DNA of 64,000 nt from CAZWRN01 sp964446685 (GTDB lineage: Bacteria; Patescibacteriota; Microgenomatia; Daviesbacterales; UBA10151): the NCBI GenBank assembly GCA_964446685.1, contig CAYUPO010000001.1, forward strand, positions 124,001 through 188,000. The letters are read 5' to 3'. Position numbers and translations under genes: made by a program. The notes beneath the pieces are model-generated. The model was not told the DNA's origin. It searched no databases and was given only the letters and a program-made list of their open reading frames with translations. Position 1 is the first letter of the stretch, and every line of letters starts with the position of its first letter. Shown here piece by piece: positions 9,220-17,689 of the stretch.

Positions 9220-9379
9220 AATGAATATATAGTAGATGGTATATAGTATTTAGAGATTTGTATACTGTAATTTTATCAACCATATCTACCGAGCAATATG
9301 ATAACCGAAAGAAAGACGAAGGTCAATTAAGTAACTCATAAAACACTCTCTAAGCCATAGGATTTGCTGAATTAAATAG

Positions 9380-10495
9380 TTATTGCTTAAATTGTCTTAT
9401 ATTGTCAGGTTGATGCTGAGATTTCAGAGTTTCAGCTGCATTTAGATTGTTAAGGTGCTCTCCCATCAGCATAACCAGGTTGGGATCTTGAAATACTCCT
9501 GGCTGATTTGAGAACACCTGCAGATCTTTTTTAGCCTGATCCAACACCCCCCAATCTAATGTTAAATCTTGGGCAGCCTGAGGATGGAATTCATTCATAA
9601 ATCGAAGTGCCATAACAGCAGATAAGGCATTACTACCCAGATGAAACTGTTCAGAGGTGCATGCATCTGACTGATATGTCATCCTAGCTTTTCCAATATT
9701 TGATTCATCTTTGGGGTGGACTGCAATTTTTTTATGGTCTGGTGGATACAACTGACCCTGAGTGGCTTTTTCCAAAAAACTAGCCGCTAAAGCAAATGCT
9801 TGCCCCTGTCTGGATCCCCCATGTCTGAGTGGAACATCATAAACATCGATCTGATCGGCTTTTTCAGGAAAAGCTTCCTTTAAACGTATCGCGAGTGACA
9901 TACTTTTAAATGTTTCCTCAGAATTAATTTTTGAGGGATCATCAATCCGATTGGTATAAAAAAGCTGACCATTCAACATCTTAAACCAATTTCCAGTATC
10001 AGCATTAAACTGTGGATGTCCAGTCTCTAAACTGCCTGTACTTTGCCGTAAATTGGCTAACATATACGCTTTATAAAGATCCCCTTCATAGTGCTCAGAA
10101 TAAGGTAACACTACGCCTGTAATCGAATACTGATAAAATTCATTGATGGCCGTTTCAGCAACTCTTTCAGAAGTTGTTCGGGGTAGTTTCTGGGGTAATT
10201 CACCTTGCTGCTGCAGTAGTCTGCCGCTTGTCCCTGCTAATAAACCATTATTTTGAAAGATGGATTTCAAATATAGATCTTTTTCAGCTTGAATAGTTTG
10301 TCCACTGGTATCATTTTCCGGTGATGGTATTTCTATTTGTTCAACTGCCTGATCCATTATCATCATTCTGGCAGTAGAATTTGGATTTGGCAAGAGCATC
10401 ACTCCTGGTAAAAGCGGCGTATCTGTCCGAATTGAAAAAAAAGTGACTTCGCCTTCCCCAAAAGGATAGGCTGAAGCCGTCCGTTCAGCAAACAT
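9380..10495 (-). CDS. Hypothetical protein
   Basis: A 371-residue soluble-looking protein with no signal peptide, membrane helix or motif I recognise. It is rich in Gln and charged residues, and it contains YDVPLRHGGSRQGQAFALAA and a C-terminal helical part. A TATAAG box lies 7 nt before the ATG. It stands alone between rarA and cysS, with about 160 nt of AT-rich DNA downstream that shows no gene. Confidence 0.6.
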   Translation of the reverse strand: MFAERTASAYPFGEGEVTFFSIRTDTPLLPGVMLLPNPNSTARMMIMDQAVEQIEIPSPENDTSGQTIQAEKDLYLKSIFQNNGLLAGTSGRLLQQQGELPQKLPRTTSERVAETAINEFYQYSITGVVLPYSEHYEGDLYKAYMLANLRQSTGSLETGHPQFNADTGNWFKMLNGQLFYTNRIDDPSKINSEETFKSMSLAIRLKEAFPEKADQIDVYDVPLRHGGSRQGQAFALAASFLEKATQGQLYPPDHKKIAVHPKDESNIGKARMTYQSDACTSEQFHLGSNALSAVMALRFMNEFHPQAAQDLTLDWGVLDQAKKDLQVFSNQPGVFQDPNLVMLMGEHLNNLNAAETLKSQHQPDNIRQFKQ

Positions 10496-10557
10496 AGTAT
10501 TTCTTATATTAATGCTAGAAGTAATGGATCAGCTAATCTTGACAGGAAGTGGACAAT

Positions 10558-11940
10558 TTATAGTTTTTTGATTCGGGGACCATCTGCTGTATCTTCAACT
10601 TCATATCCTAAATCTTGAATCTTAAATCTTAAATCATCAGAAGTTTTAAAATCTTTACTCTGCCTTGCTACTTCTCTTTGGTCAGCCAGTATTTGAACCT
10701 CTTCCGGAATTACTAAAGGTTTCCCCAAATATTTTTCTAAGTCCAATCCGAGTATTTTGTCCATTGCTAAAAGATCGTTACTTTTACTAAATGTTGTACC
10801 ATCACTCTTTACCATTTCCCACATTACCGCAACTGCTTGTGGTGTGTTTAAATCGTTGTTAGCACTCTCTAAGAATTTCTGATAAAAATGGCTTGGATCA
10901 CCTTTAGCCTCTTCCCAAGACCTAATCTCAGACCTTAAATTATTCAAAGCAGTTTGAGCGGCTTGCAAAGACTCCCAAGTGAAATTCATCTGATCTCTGT
11001 AGTGAGCTGTTAAAAATAAATATCTCAGAGCCAGCGGATCAAAACCTCTTTCAATAATTTCTTCGATTTTATAAAAATTACCTTTTGACTTGGACATCTT
11101 TTCGCCATCAATCATCATATGTTCATGGTGGACCCAGTATTTGGTAAATTGTTTGCCGGTTGCAGCTTCAGATTGAGCAATCTCATTGGTGTGATGAACA
11201 GCGATGTGATCGACACCTCCGGTGTGAATATCGATAGTTTCGCCCAGATACTCCATACTCATCGCTGAACATTCAATATGCCATCCGGGAAATCCTTCAC
11301 CCCAGGGGGATGACCAATGCATGGCATGATTTTCAAAATGGCCGACGGTAAAAAACCACAAAGCAAAATCAGCCGGATGTTTTTTGAGAGGATCAACTTT
11401 AACTTCATCCCTGGAACCAATTTCTTTATCCTCCAATTTTTGCCCGGATAGTTTTGTGTAATCAGGAAATTTGGTAACATCAAAATAAATTGCCTGCGGA
11501 GTCTGATAAGTAAAACCTTTTTCTTCCAGCTGCTGAATTAAATTTATTTGCTGGGGAATATGTTCTGTAGCTCGGCAAATAATATCCGGAGTTTCAAAAT
11601 TAATTTTAGCTAAAGATTCCCAGGAATAATTTTCAAAAAACTTAGCTACTTCCCAAACTGTCTTTCCGGCTTTCTTAGCACCTTTTTCCATCTTATCTCC
11701 GCCTTCATCAGCATCAGATTCCAAGTGCCCAACATCTGTTACATTCATCACATGTTTAACCTGATAACCGTTGGCCCGCAGCACTCTTTTTAAAACATCA
11801 TCTCCCACATATTTATACAGGTGTCCGATATGGGTATAGTCATAGACTGTCACGCCGCAGGTATAAAGACCAACCTGGTTGTCCTTAAGTGGAATAAAAT
11901 CTTCTATTTTGCGGGATAAAGTGTTGTAGAGTTTTAACAT
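10558..11940 (-). CDS. cysS: Cysteinyl-tRNA synthetase
   Basis: Charges tRNA-Cys in the cytosol. It is a class I synthetase of 460 residues with the HIGH motif in [12 protein letters not shown], the KMSKS loop as KMSKSKGNF, and zinc ligands in [19 protein letters not shown] and [16 protein letters not shown]. The C-terminal segment [18 protein letters not shown] is normal for the family, although its DNA resembles the local intergenic word repeats. A TATACT box lies 7 nt before the ATG. Confidence 0.96.
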   Translation of the reverse strand: MLKLYNTLSRKIEDFIPLKDNQVGLYTCGVTVYDYTHIGHLYKYVGDDVLKRVLRANGYQVKHVMNVTDVGHLESDADEGGDKMEKGAKKAGKTVWEVAKFFENYSWESLAKINFETPDIICRATEHIPQQINLIQQLEEKGFTYQTPQAIYFDVTKFPDYTKLSGQKLEDKEIGSRDEVKVDPLKKHPADFALWFFTVGHFENHAMHWSSPWGEGFPGWHIECSAMSMEYLGETIDIHTGGVDHIAVHHTNEIAQSEAATGKQFTKYWVHHEHMMIDGEKMSKSKGNFYKIEEIIERGFDPLALRYLFLTAHYRDQMNFTWESLQAAQTALNNLRSEIRSWEEAKGDPSHFYQKFLESANNDLNTPQAVAVMWEMVKSDGTTFSKSNDLLAMDKILGLDLEKYLGKPLVIPEEVQILADQREVARQSKDFKTSDDLRFKIQDLGYEVEDTADGPRIKKL

Positions 11941-11964
11941 TGAGGTAAGTATATGAGAATAGGC

Positions 11965-11993
11965 TTGAAAATTCCAGAGTAATTAATTACACT
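11965..11993 (+). promoter_or_regulatory. Sigma-70-type promoter, leaderless
   Basis: TTGAAA (11965-11970), a 17-nt spacer, and TACACT (11988-11993) lie 8 nt before the ATG at 12002. Start of transcription should coincide with the start codon. Confidence 0.6.
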
Positions 11994-12001
11994 CCTCAAA
12001 T

Positions 12002-12259
12002 ATGGATGATAAAAATGCAAATAAAATTTTTACACACCTTTTTCAGATGGAAGACCGTCTGAATAATAAGTTAGAGTCTTACCACAATGAAATTACTGAG
12101 TTTAAAGATGGGGTTCATACCAGAATAGATGAAGTTATGGGAGAGTTAATTAGAATACGTGAGGAGCAATCTTTTTCAGGACATAGAATTTCTAATCTTG
12201 AAGAGCGGGTCGAAACCATTGAAAAAGTTCCGGTCATTGCTCATACAATTAAAAAATGA
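12002..12259 (+). CDS. Small coiled-coil protein
   Basis: An 85-residue, highly charged helical protein with heptad-like spacing throughout (MEDRLNNKL, ISNLEERVETIEK). It is similar in style to the coiled-coil protein at 52777-53157. Family and function are unknown. A well-formed promoter lies directly upstream, which supports expression. Confidence 0.55.
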   Translation: MDDKNANKIFTHLFQMEDRLNNKLESYHNEITEFKDGVHTRIDEVMGELIRIREEQSFSGHRISNLEERVETIEKVPVIAHTIKK

Positions 12260-12283
12260 GCAAAGCTCTTGCTTCGCAATAAT

Positions 12284-12703
12284 TTAACCTCCGACACCGT
12301 TTCTTTGTTCTTTTGATCTTTCGGCATTATAGACAGCCACATTCATCTGTTCTTCTTTTTTACTGTCTTCAAATTTTTCTACCTGCTCTTTTTGTTTATC
12401 CTGCTGCTCAGATGCAGCTCTTTGCTGATCTCTGATCTGTGTTGCCTCTCGGGCTTTTTGCTCTTCTTCAGTTAGTTTGTTAAAAAAATCTCTGTAGTAA
12501 GCAGCCTTTTTAGCGTCAGTTTGCTTTTTTTGCATCTCCTCCTGTTGCTTTTTGGCCTGAGCTTGGGGATCATCTGAAGCAGTTATTGATTGAGCCCCTA
12601 CTTCAATCATCTTCCCCATCTCTTCCCCAACAGGTTTCACAATTGCATCAGAGACTACTCCCAACATCTCTGAAATATTTCCACCTGAATCACCATCTGC
12701 CAT
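12284..12703 (-). CDS. Hypothetical charged helical protein
   Basis: A 139-residue protein, mostly Lys/Glu/Gln-rich helix from residue 50 onward (coiled-coil or disordered), with a Gly/Ser-rich N-terminus. I recognise no domain. The stop lies just past a short palindrome (TTGCTTCGCAA) that separates it from the convergent gene at 12002-12259. Confidence 0.5.
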   Translation of the reverse strand: MADGDSGGNISEMLGVVSDAIVKPVGEEMGKMIEVGAQSITASDDPQAQAKKQQEEMQKKQTDAKKAAYYRDFFNKLTEEEQKAREATQIRDQQRAASEQQDKQKEQVEKFEDSKKEEQMNVAVYNAERSKEQRNGVGG

Positions 12704-12806
12704 CCCTTAATACTAATAACCAAATGTCAAAGATACAAGTAATCCAAAGGTCTGCATAAATTGTAATTTATTTGTTACTTGGTTTTTGTATCTTGGATAA
12801 CTTGCT

Positions 12807-13403
12807 TTAATATTCTTTCCTCCCCTCAAAAGATCTGGTCAGGGTTGATTCATCAGCATATTCAAGGTCGCCTCCAACTGGCAATCCTCTGGCAATTCGG
12901 GTGACTTTAATTCCAAGAGGTCTGATCAGACGATCAATATACATGGCGGTTGCCTCCCCTTCCATTGTGGGGTTGGTAGCCAGAATGACCTCTGTGACTG
13001 ATCCATCTTTCAACCTGGGCAATAACTCTCTGACATGAAGTTCATCCGGTCCAATGTTTTGCAAAGGTGAAATAGCTCCATGTAAGACATGATACAGCCC
13101 TTTGAAATTTGTCCGGTCAATTGCCAATACATCTAAAGGATCTTCCACCACACAAATAATACTTTTATCACGAGTCGGATCACTATCAATTTCACAGGGA
13201 TCTTTTTCTGAGATATTAAAACAAACAGAACAAAGCACCGTACTTTCTTTGAGAGCGAGAGCCGACTTTGCCAGCATCTCAGCTTCTTCTTTTGGTGCAT
13301 GAAGTAAATAATAAGTCAGCCGCTGAGCCGACTTTGGTCCAATACCAGGCAGTCTTTCAAACGCTTCAATTAATTCTCTAACAACTTTGGGAATTGTAGC
13401 CAT
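12807..13403 (-). CDS. recR: Recombination mediator RecR, fourth zinc Cys replaced by Asp
   Basis: RecR works with RecO/RecF in RecA loading at gaps. It has the helix-hairpin-helix ERLPGIGPKSAQRL, then a zinc finger reading CSVCFNISEKDPCEIDSD, then the TOPRIM domain with VVEDPLDVLAIDRT. The C-terminal Walker-B-like part includes ARGLPVGGDLEYADESTL. The finger has Cys58, Cys61 and Cys70, but Asp73 at the usual fourth Cys. I start at the ATG at 13403 (198 residues) because an extended -10 (TGATATAGT) sits 7 nt upstream; a GTG at 13412 lies inside that gap. Confidence 0.92.
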   Translation of the reverse strand: MATIPKVVRELIEAFERLPGIGPKSAQRLTYYLLHAPKEEAEMLAKSALALKESTVLCSVCFNISEKDPCEIDSDPTRDKSIICVVEDPLDVLAIDRTNFKGLYHVLHGAISPLQNIGPDELHVRELLPRLKDGSVTEVILATNPTMEGEATAMYIDRLIRPLGIKVTRIARGLPVGGDLEYADESTLTRSFEGRKEY

Positions 13404-13491
13404 GGCAAACACTATATCAGAAATAAGCCCAAATGTGTTATTAAATAAGCTTATAGTTGTATTTATGTGGTTTTTTTTATATCATTAGTCA

Positions 13492-13947
13492 ATGGAATTT
13501 ATTCATGCCTCAGAACAAGACAACTTAATGATCGCTGCAGAGGTCTTTAGCAAGACTAAAAAAGTTATCAATTTACCAGATCAAGGATATGTAGATTTTA
13601 TTTTGAATTCAGCAGATATTATTGATCAGATGCGAAAGCATACAAACTGGAGAGAGGCTTTGATTGAAATTGAAGGAATACCAGAAGAAGAGCTTTATGG
13701 AATGGGTTTAATATCCAGTCTAAAAAATTGGGTTGATTCTAGTTACCCTGATATAGACGGTTATACTAATGGATTTAAACAAACTTTTAGAAGTGCCTTC
13801 CGTATGCTTGGAGCAAAAAAAGTTTATAGACCAGATTTATATACCCATCGCCAAATTTTGGCAACTAAACAAGGTCGAGCATATACCCAAGAAAAAGTAG
13901 CTGGCCATCGACACAATTTGTCTGCAGGATTTAAAATTGTAGTTTGA
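13492..13947 (+). CDS. Hypothetical protein
   Basis: A 151-residue soluble protein I do not recognise. It contains no obvious motif beyond an acidic N-terminal half and a basic C-terminal tail (HRQILATKQGRAYTQEKVAGH). A TATATC box lies 8 nt before the ATG. It is inserted between recR and ybaB, genes that are often adjacent, and runs on the opposite strand. Confidence 0.5.
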   Translation: MEFIHASEQDNLMIAAEVFSKTKKVINLPDQGYVDFILNSADIIDQMRKHTNWREALIEIEGIPEEELYGMGLISSLKNWVDSSYPDIDGYTNGFKQTFRSAFRMLGAKKVYRPDLYTHRQILATKQGRAYTQEKVAGHRHNLSAGFKIVV

Positions 13948-13956
13948 GAAAGAATA

Positions 13957-14235
13957 TTACATTCCAGGGAGACCCATGCCACCCATTAGGGATTTCATTT
14001 CTTCAGCGGCTACTTTTTGGGATTGTTTTAGTGCTTCATTGACTGCATCAGCTACTTTAGCATGATCATTGTCGCCTTCAATTGAGATAACTTTTTGATC
14101 ACCAGTCATTGCAACAGTCACTCCTTTGTGCTCAACAGTGATTTTAATTTGGGCTAATTTTTTCTGCACTTCCATCGCCTGGTCACGCATTTTTTTCATA
14201 TCACCCAGCTGTTTTAAATTGTCCATTAGTCCCAT
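13957..14235 (-). CDS. ybaB: Nucleoid-associated protein YbaB/EbfC
   Basis: A 92-residue member of the YbaB/EbfC family of small dimeric DNA-binding proteins. It has the typical N-terminal helix (LKQLGDMKKMRDQAMEVQKKL), the beta strand VTVAMTGDQKVISIEGD, and a Met/Gly-rich tail (SLMGGMGLPGM). The dnaX-ybaB-recR order common in bacteria is loosened here: recR is nearby and dnaX is 5 kb away. Confidence 0.88.
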   Translation of the reverse strand: MGLMDNLKQLGDMKKMRDQAMEVQKKLAQIKITVEHKGVTVAMTGDQKVISIEGDNDHAKVADAVNEALKQSQKVAAEEMKSLMGGMGLPGM

Positions 14236-14282
14236 ATGGATGAAATTATAAGGGAAGAGATCTGAATACGCAAGGGTAAAAT

Positions 14283-15014
14283 TTAGCCTTTCGGATACTG
14301 GGCGATGGCTAGACGTTTAGCTTCAGCGAGATGATATTCTTCTCCGGGAAGAATTAATCTTTGTGTCCGATATATCGGATTTATTTCTCCGGTTTTTTCA
14401 ACATGATCCCAAAACGCTTTATTTTGCTGTCTTTCCACTTCTTTAACTCGTTGCTGCAATGATTCTGGGGTGTCATTTGGTTCAATCTTAACCAGTGAGG
14501 CTGCGACTACCATTCCTTTATCATATTCTTCAGTTACCTGATGCAAACAGACTTCAGTATAGTCAAAAGGTCGGTTAATCCGCTTTTTAAAAATCAGGAC
14601 AGCTGCATGCACTGCCAATCCATGCATTCCCACTCCACCAAAATCTTCATACCCTGGATCAAGGGGGGCTGGATGAGAGTTAATGATTTTTCCATTAAAC
14701 TGTTTTATCACATTAATAGGAGTCATGACCGACCAGCCATTTTGAGAAATATAATTGATATCATAAATCCTAAAAGTTGCTAGAAGTGATTGACCATATT
14801 TAAGCCTGGTTGCTTCCTGATCGATTTCACCATTCTCTTTATAGACCAGGTAATCCCTTTTTGGCAGCACAATACAATCTAATTTATGCTCTGAAGCACG
14901 CTCTTTGACCGGTGCTTTTTCATTGTTGGTGATCAACAAATCAGCCTTGTCAAATAACGGCTCACCTGTTGAACCTGATCCTGAAGCTAAGATGGCTAAA
15001 TGAAAATTACTCAT
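14283..15014 (-). CDS. Phosphoribosylglycinamide formyltransferase-like protein (PurN family)
   Basis: A formyltransferase-fold protein of 243 residues. The catalytic triad is visible as Asn112 and His114 in IINSHPAPLDPG and Asp165 in EEYDKGMVV. The N-terminus LAILASGSGST replaces the usual SGNGSN loop. Known PurN enzymes transfer a formyl group from 10-formyl-THF to GAR in purine synthesis. No other purine gene is in the window, so the acceptor here is uncertain. It lies 39 nt downstream of folD on the same strand, and FolD would supply the folate cofactor. Confidence 0.8.
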   Translation of the reverse strand: MSNFHLAILASGSGSTGEPLFDKADLLITNNEKAPVKERASEHKLDCIVLPKRDYLVYKENGEIDQEATRLKYGQSLLATFRIYDINYISQNGWSVMTPINVIKQFNGKIINSHPAPLDPGYEDFGGVGMHGLAVHAAVLIFKKRINRPFDYTEVCLHQVTEEYDKGMVVAASLVKIEPNDTPESLQQRVKEVERQQNKAFWDHVEKTGEINPIYRTQRLILPGEEYHLAEAKRLAIAQYPKG

Positions 15015-15053
15015 ACTCTATTTATTGATAAAAAGATTTTTTTAAATCCCGAA

Positions 15054-15872
15054 TTAAGAATTCTTGGCAGATTGAACAACGTTTCTTAGTAAACAGGCGA
15101 TTGTCAGAGGGCCAATGCCTCCAATTGTCGGACAAAATAGCTTGGCTTTTTCCGCAATTGCTTCCTCATCTAAGTCACCGACTGTTTTACTATTCTCATC
15201 TTTACTGACACCAACACCAATTATATAAGCCCCTTTTTTAATATTCTGGGCATTAATAATATGCTTTTTGCCGGTAGCAGAGATAATAACATCTGAGGAC
15301 TGGATAATACCATCTGGGTTTTGGGTTTGGGAATGGATCAAGTTTGAGGGGAATCTTTTTGTTAAAAGCATTTCCCTGATCGGTCCACCCGCAGTCTTCC
15401 CTCTGCCTAAAACTGTTATATTTTTTCCTTTAAGGAAATTTTCAGCTTTATCAAATCCTTCAATTCGGGCAAACTCAGTTAGCATCTCCCAAACGGCGGC
15501 GGCTGTAGCAGGCATAAATGGAGCATCAAATTTAAAACCATCAACATCTTTTTTTGAATTAACTGCTTTGGATAACTCTTTAAAATCCCAGCTTACAAAA
15601 ATTGGAAACTGAATAATAATCCCGCTGACTGTTTTATTTAATTTAAGAATCAATGGCAGAACCTGATCTTTCTGATCTTCACTAAATTGATGCAAAGTGG
15701 CAGCAATTCCAATTTCTCCGGCTCTGGCTAGTTTATTTTCGACATAGAGACGGGATGCAGAATTGTTGTTTGCTAAAATGATAGCTAACTTTGCCTGAAG
15801 CTGGTCTTCCGCTATTTCAAGTTTCAGTGCATTTAAAATTGAATCAGCTAGTGGTTTTCCGGATACTTTCAT
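15054..15872 (-). CDS. folD: Methylenetetrahydrofolate dehydrogenase/cyclohydrolase FolD
   Basis: Interconverts 5,10-methylene-, methenyl- and 10-formyl-THF. The 272-residue protein shows the catalytic-Lys region SRLYVENKLARAGEIGI, the substrate segments GIIIQFPIF and KKDVDGF, and the Rossmann motif VLGRGKTAGGPIREML. That motif is slightly divergent from the usual GRSxxVGxP. The end PTIGGIGPLTIACLLRN is typical. A TATAAA box lies 6 nt before the ATG. It is probably co-transcribed with the PurN-like gene. Confidence 0.93.
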   Translation of the reverse strand: MKVSGKPLADSILNALKLEIAEDQLQAKLAIILANNNSASRLYVENKLARAGEIGIAATLHQFSEDQKDQVLPLILKLNKTVSGIIIQFPIFVSWDFKELSKAVNSKKDVDGFKFDAPFMPATAAAVWEMLTEFARIEGFDKAENFLKGKNITVLGRGKTAGGPIREMLLTKRFPSNLIHSQTQNPDGIIQSSDVIISATGKKHIINAQNIKKGAYIIGVGVSKDENSKTVGDLDEEAIAEKAKLFCPTIGGIGPLTIACLLRNVVQSAKNS

Positions 15873-15889
15873 GTGTTATTTATACTACC

Positions 15890-16193
15890 TCAAACGTCAT
15901 TCCAGCGAAAGTCATCGATTCTGAGGTCTAACGCCTCCACCTCCAGACTCGAAGAGCAGGCATCTGTAATAACAGGTTAGCAATTCATTAAATTTTCACC
16001 TAGTTATCAGAGAACAGATTCCCCTTTACAGGGGAATGACGTTTACTAGTTAATTATTAACTGACTTCCGGCCACAGCGGTAGTGGTTTCCGTCATTCCT
16101 GCGAAAGCAGGAATCTGTTATAACTGGAACTAACTAGGAAACTATTGAAACCCTGTATGAAAACAGCAGATTCCCCTTTTCAGGGGAATGACG
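15890..16193. repeat. Gene-free stretch holding three hairpin repeats
   Basis: The 326-nt gap between folD and yjjX contains no convincing gene. It holds three palindromic units ending in GAATGACG or its reverse complement: 16015-16041 (CCCCTTTACAGGGG core), 16091-16117 (CCTGCGAAAGCAGG core) and 16167-16193 (CCCCTTTTCAGGGG core). A degenerate piece lies near 15895-15925. The same family recurs at 27954-27980 and 31875-31951. Confidence 0.8.
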
Positions 16194-16198
16194 AATTT

Positions 16199-16744
16199 TT
16201 AATTATAAAGTTCCGGGTTAATGAATCTGACTAGTGCTGATAGAACTCCAGATCTGTAAGCATCAGTTCTGGTAATCAGATTTTTTGTTAATAAACCAAA
16301 CTGTCCTTCCGCCTGCTTGGTATTTTTTCTTTTATATAAAATATCGCAGGCATCACCCAGTTCAAGTCCCTTTTCTAAAACCATTTCCATCATCTTATGC
16401 GGAGTATGCATTCTGATACTGGATCCAATACCCATTTTGCCACTTTTTTCAAAAACTATCACCCAGCCTGAATCAACATATTCTGAACCAATTTTTTGAA
16501 TTCCGCCTTCAATCCCTACTCCAAAATCAGCTTTTAGCTCTTTCAAAGCTCTTTTAGCCCGATTGATAGCCCCTTTAACTGATTCTTTATCCGACATTGG
16601 TTGATCGGAAACCCCGGAAGCTACATCAGACCCATTAACAACCCATTCTATCTCAGGCCAAACATCACTAAAAGCCAACCTAACAGCTTCCACTTTGACC
16701 GGATTTTTTGAACCAACAGCAACCGTTTTTCTTGGTTTATTCAT
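16199..16744 (-). CDS. yjjX: Inosine/xanthosine triphosphatase, YjjX/DUF84 family
   Basis: A 181-residue house-cleaning phosphatase that hydrolyses non-canonical purine NTPs. Family features are the N-terminal VAVGSKNPVKVEAVRLAF, the region SDQPMSDKESVKGAINRA, FGVGIEGGIQK, and the C-terminal EGQFGLLTKNLITRTDAYRS. It lies between two repeat-filled spacers. The family is clear; precise nucleotide preference is not. Confidence 0.88.
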   Translation of the reverse strand: MNKPRKTVAVGSKNPVKVEAVRLAFSDVWPEIEWVVNGSDVASGVSDQPMSDKESVKGAINRAKRALKELKADFGVGIEGGIQKIGSEYVDSGWVIVFEKSGKMGIGSSIRMHTPHKMMEMVLEKGLELGDACDILYKRKNTKQAEGQFGLLTKNLITRTDAYRSGVLSALVRFINPELYN

Positions 16745-16916
16745 AGTTAAATTTCTAAGTACTAATTTCTAATTACTAAATAATGTCTAATGAATAAATT
16801 CTTGCTTCGCAATGAATAAATTCTTGCTTCGCAATGAATAAATGTCTAAAGAGTTTAGTCATTAGTATTTGGGATTTGTTTAGGAATTAGAAATTAGAGT
16901 AATTAGAAATTTTTCT
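16745..16916. repeat. Intergenic inverted word repeat with a 22-nt tandem repeat
   Basis: The left arm is built from the word AATTTCTAATTACTAA and the right arm from its reverse complement (AATTAGAAATTAGAGTAATTAG). Between them, 16791-16843 holds 2.4 copies of a 22-nt unit containing the small palindrome TTGCTTCGCAA. The arms reach to within a few nt of the start of yjjX and the stop of the DUF5680 gene. Confidence 0.75.
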
Positions 16917-17393
16917 TTAGTCTTCCCGTACATTCACCAATCCGCCCAGATACTTTGCCCAATAGATCTCTTCTTCCGAATGACTGATTTTTTCTTCGCC
17001 GCTAAACTGACTGATCTCACCTTCCCATTTATTTTTATATTCAAAACTTTCCTGCTTAAATTCTTCAGGTCCTCTGAATGGATAATCTTCCGGCGCATTT
17101 AGTAATGCCTGCTGGAGAACTTCATAAATTTTAGTAAAGTTAGTTATATCTTTGGCCACACTACCGTAATAAACCATCATCCAGACCGGTTTCCCTTTAT
17201 AAAAAACGACTGTTCTTCCGGAAAAAGGTTCACCACCAAAGTAATTATCATGACTTTTCCAGTCATCTTTTTCATATAAAAATGTTTTTGATCCATCTGC
17301 TTCTATTTTTTTACGCGTTTCTCCCGCAGCTGCATAGCCGTGTTTGGTGGATTCAAGAATAAACTGGCGGAGGTCGCTTAAATTGAGTGGCAT
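16917..17393 (-). CDS. DUF5680-type protein
   Basis: A 158-residue protein that looks like the DUF5680 family. It has an N-terminal FILESTKHGYAAAGE, a conserved core with FGGEPFSGRTVVFYKGKPVW and MVYYGSV, and a C-terminal EIYWAKYLGGLVNVRED. Function is unknown. A TACTAT box lies 6 nt before the ATG. It sits downstream of the glyA pair on the same strand. Confidence 0.7.
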   Translation of the reverse strand: MPLNLSDLRQFILESTKHGYAAAGETRKKIEADGSKTFLYEKDDWKSHDNYFGGEPFSGRTVVFYKGKPVWMMVYYGSVAKDITNFTKIYEVLQQALLNAPEDYPFRGPEEFKQESFEYKNKWEGEISQFSGEEKISHSEEEIYWAKYLGGLVNVRED

Positions 17394-17409
17394 ATTATAA
17401 TAGTATTTA

Positions 17410-17688
17410 TTAAAAAGCTTCTTGTCGTCTTAATCTCGGAATTGTTTCTCTCATGATCCATCCATTGGTGGTGTCTCTTGATTCTTGCATTTTACTTTTG
17501 AAATTAGCATTCTGATTAAATTTGAGACTTTGTTCTATTGCCCGATCCAATCTGATCATAGATCTTATGAAATCAGCAGGAGAACTTGAGGTAACAACTT
17601 GATGCATCCTAATTCCAACTTGAAGGCCAAATTCTCTAACAAATTTATCCGTAACTTCTGGAGCTAATAAAGTTTCTGGAGAAATCAT
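17410..17688 (-). CDS. Small hypothetical protein after glyA
   Basis: A 92-residue helical, basic protein, family not recognised. I choose the ATG at 17688, which begins 1 nt after the glyA stop (TGA-T-ATG), so it is likely coupled to glyA translation. The frame stays open into glyA to 17775, but that part overlaps glyA coding sequence and is probably not used. Confidence 0.5.
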   Translation of the reverse strand: MISPETLLAPEVTDKFVREFGLQVGIRMHQVVTSSSPADFIRSMIRLDRAIEQSLKFNQNANFKSKMQESRDTTNGWIMRETIPRLRRQEAF

Positions 17689-17689
17689 A

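Noticed and set aside
10598..10640. Repeat insertion in the cysS 3' end
   Set aside because: The DNA looks like the intergenic words, but the protein segment [18 protein letters not shown] is at its normal family position and length.
15873..16198. tRNA or small RNA gene in the longest gene-free gap
   Set aside because: I found no cloverleaf or CCA end; the structure is fully explained by hairpin repeats.
16791..16843. Possible CRISPR-like tandem array
   Set aside because: Only 2.4 copies of a 22-nt unit in direct tandem with no spacers, and no cas genes nearby.
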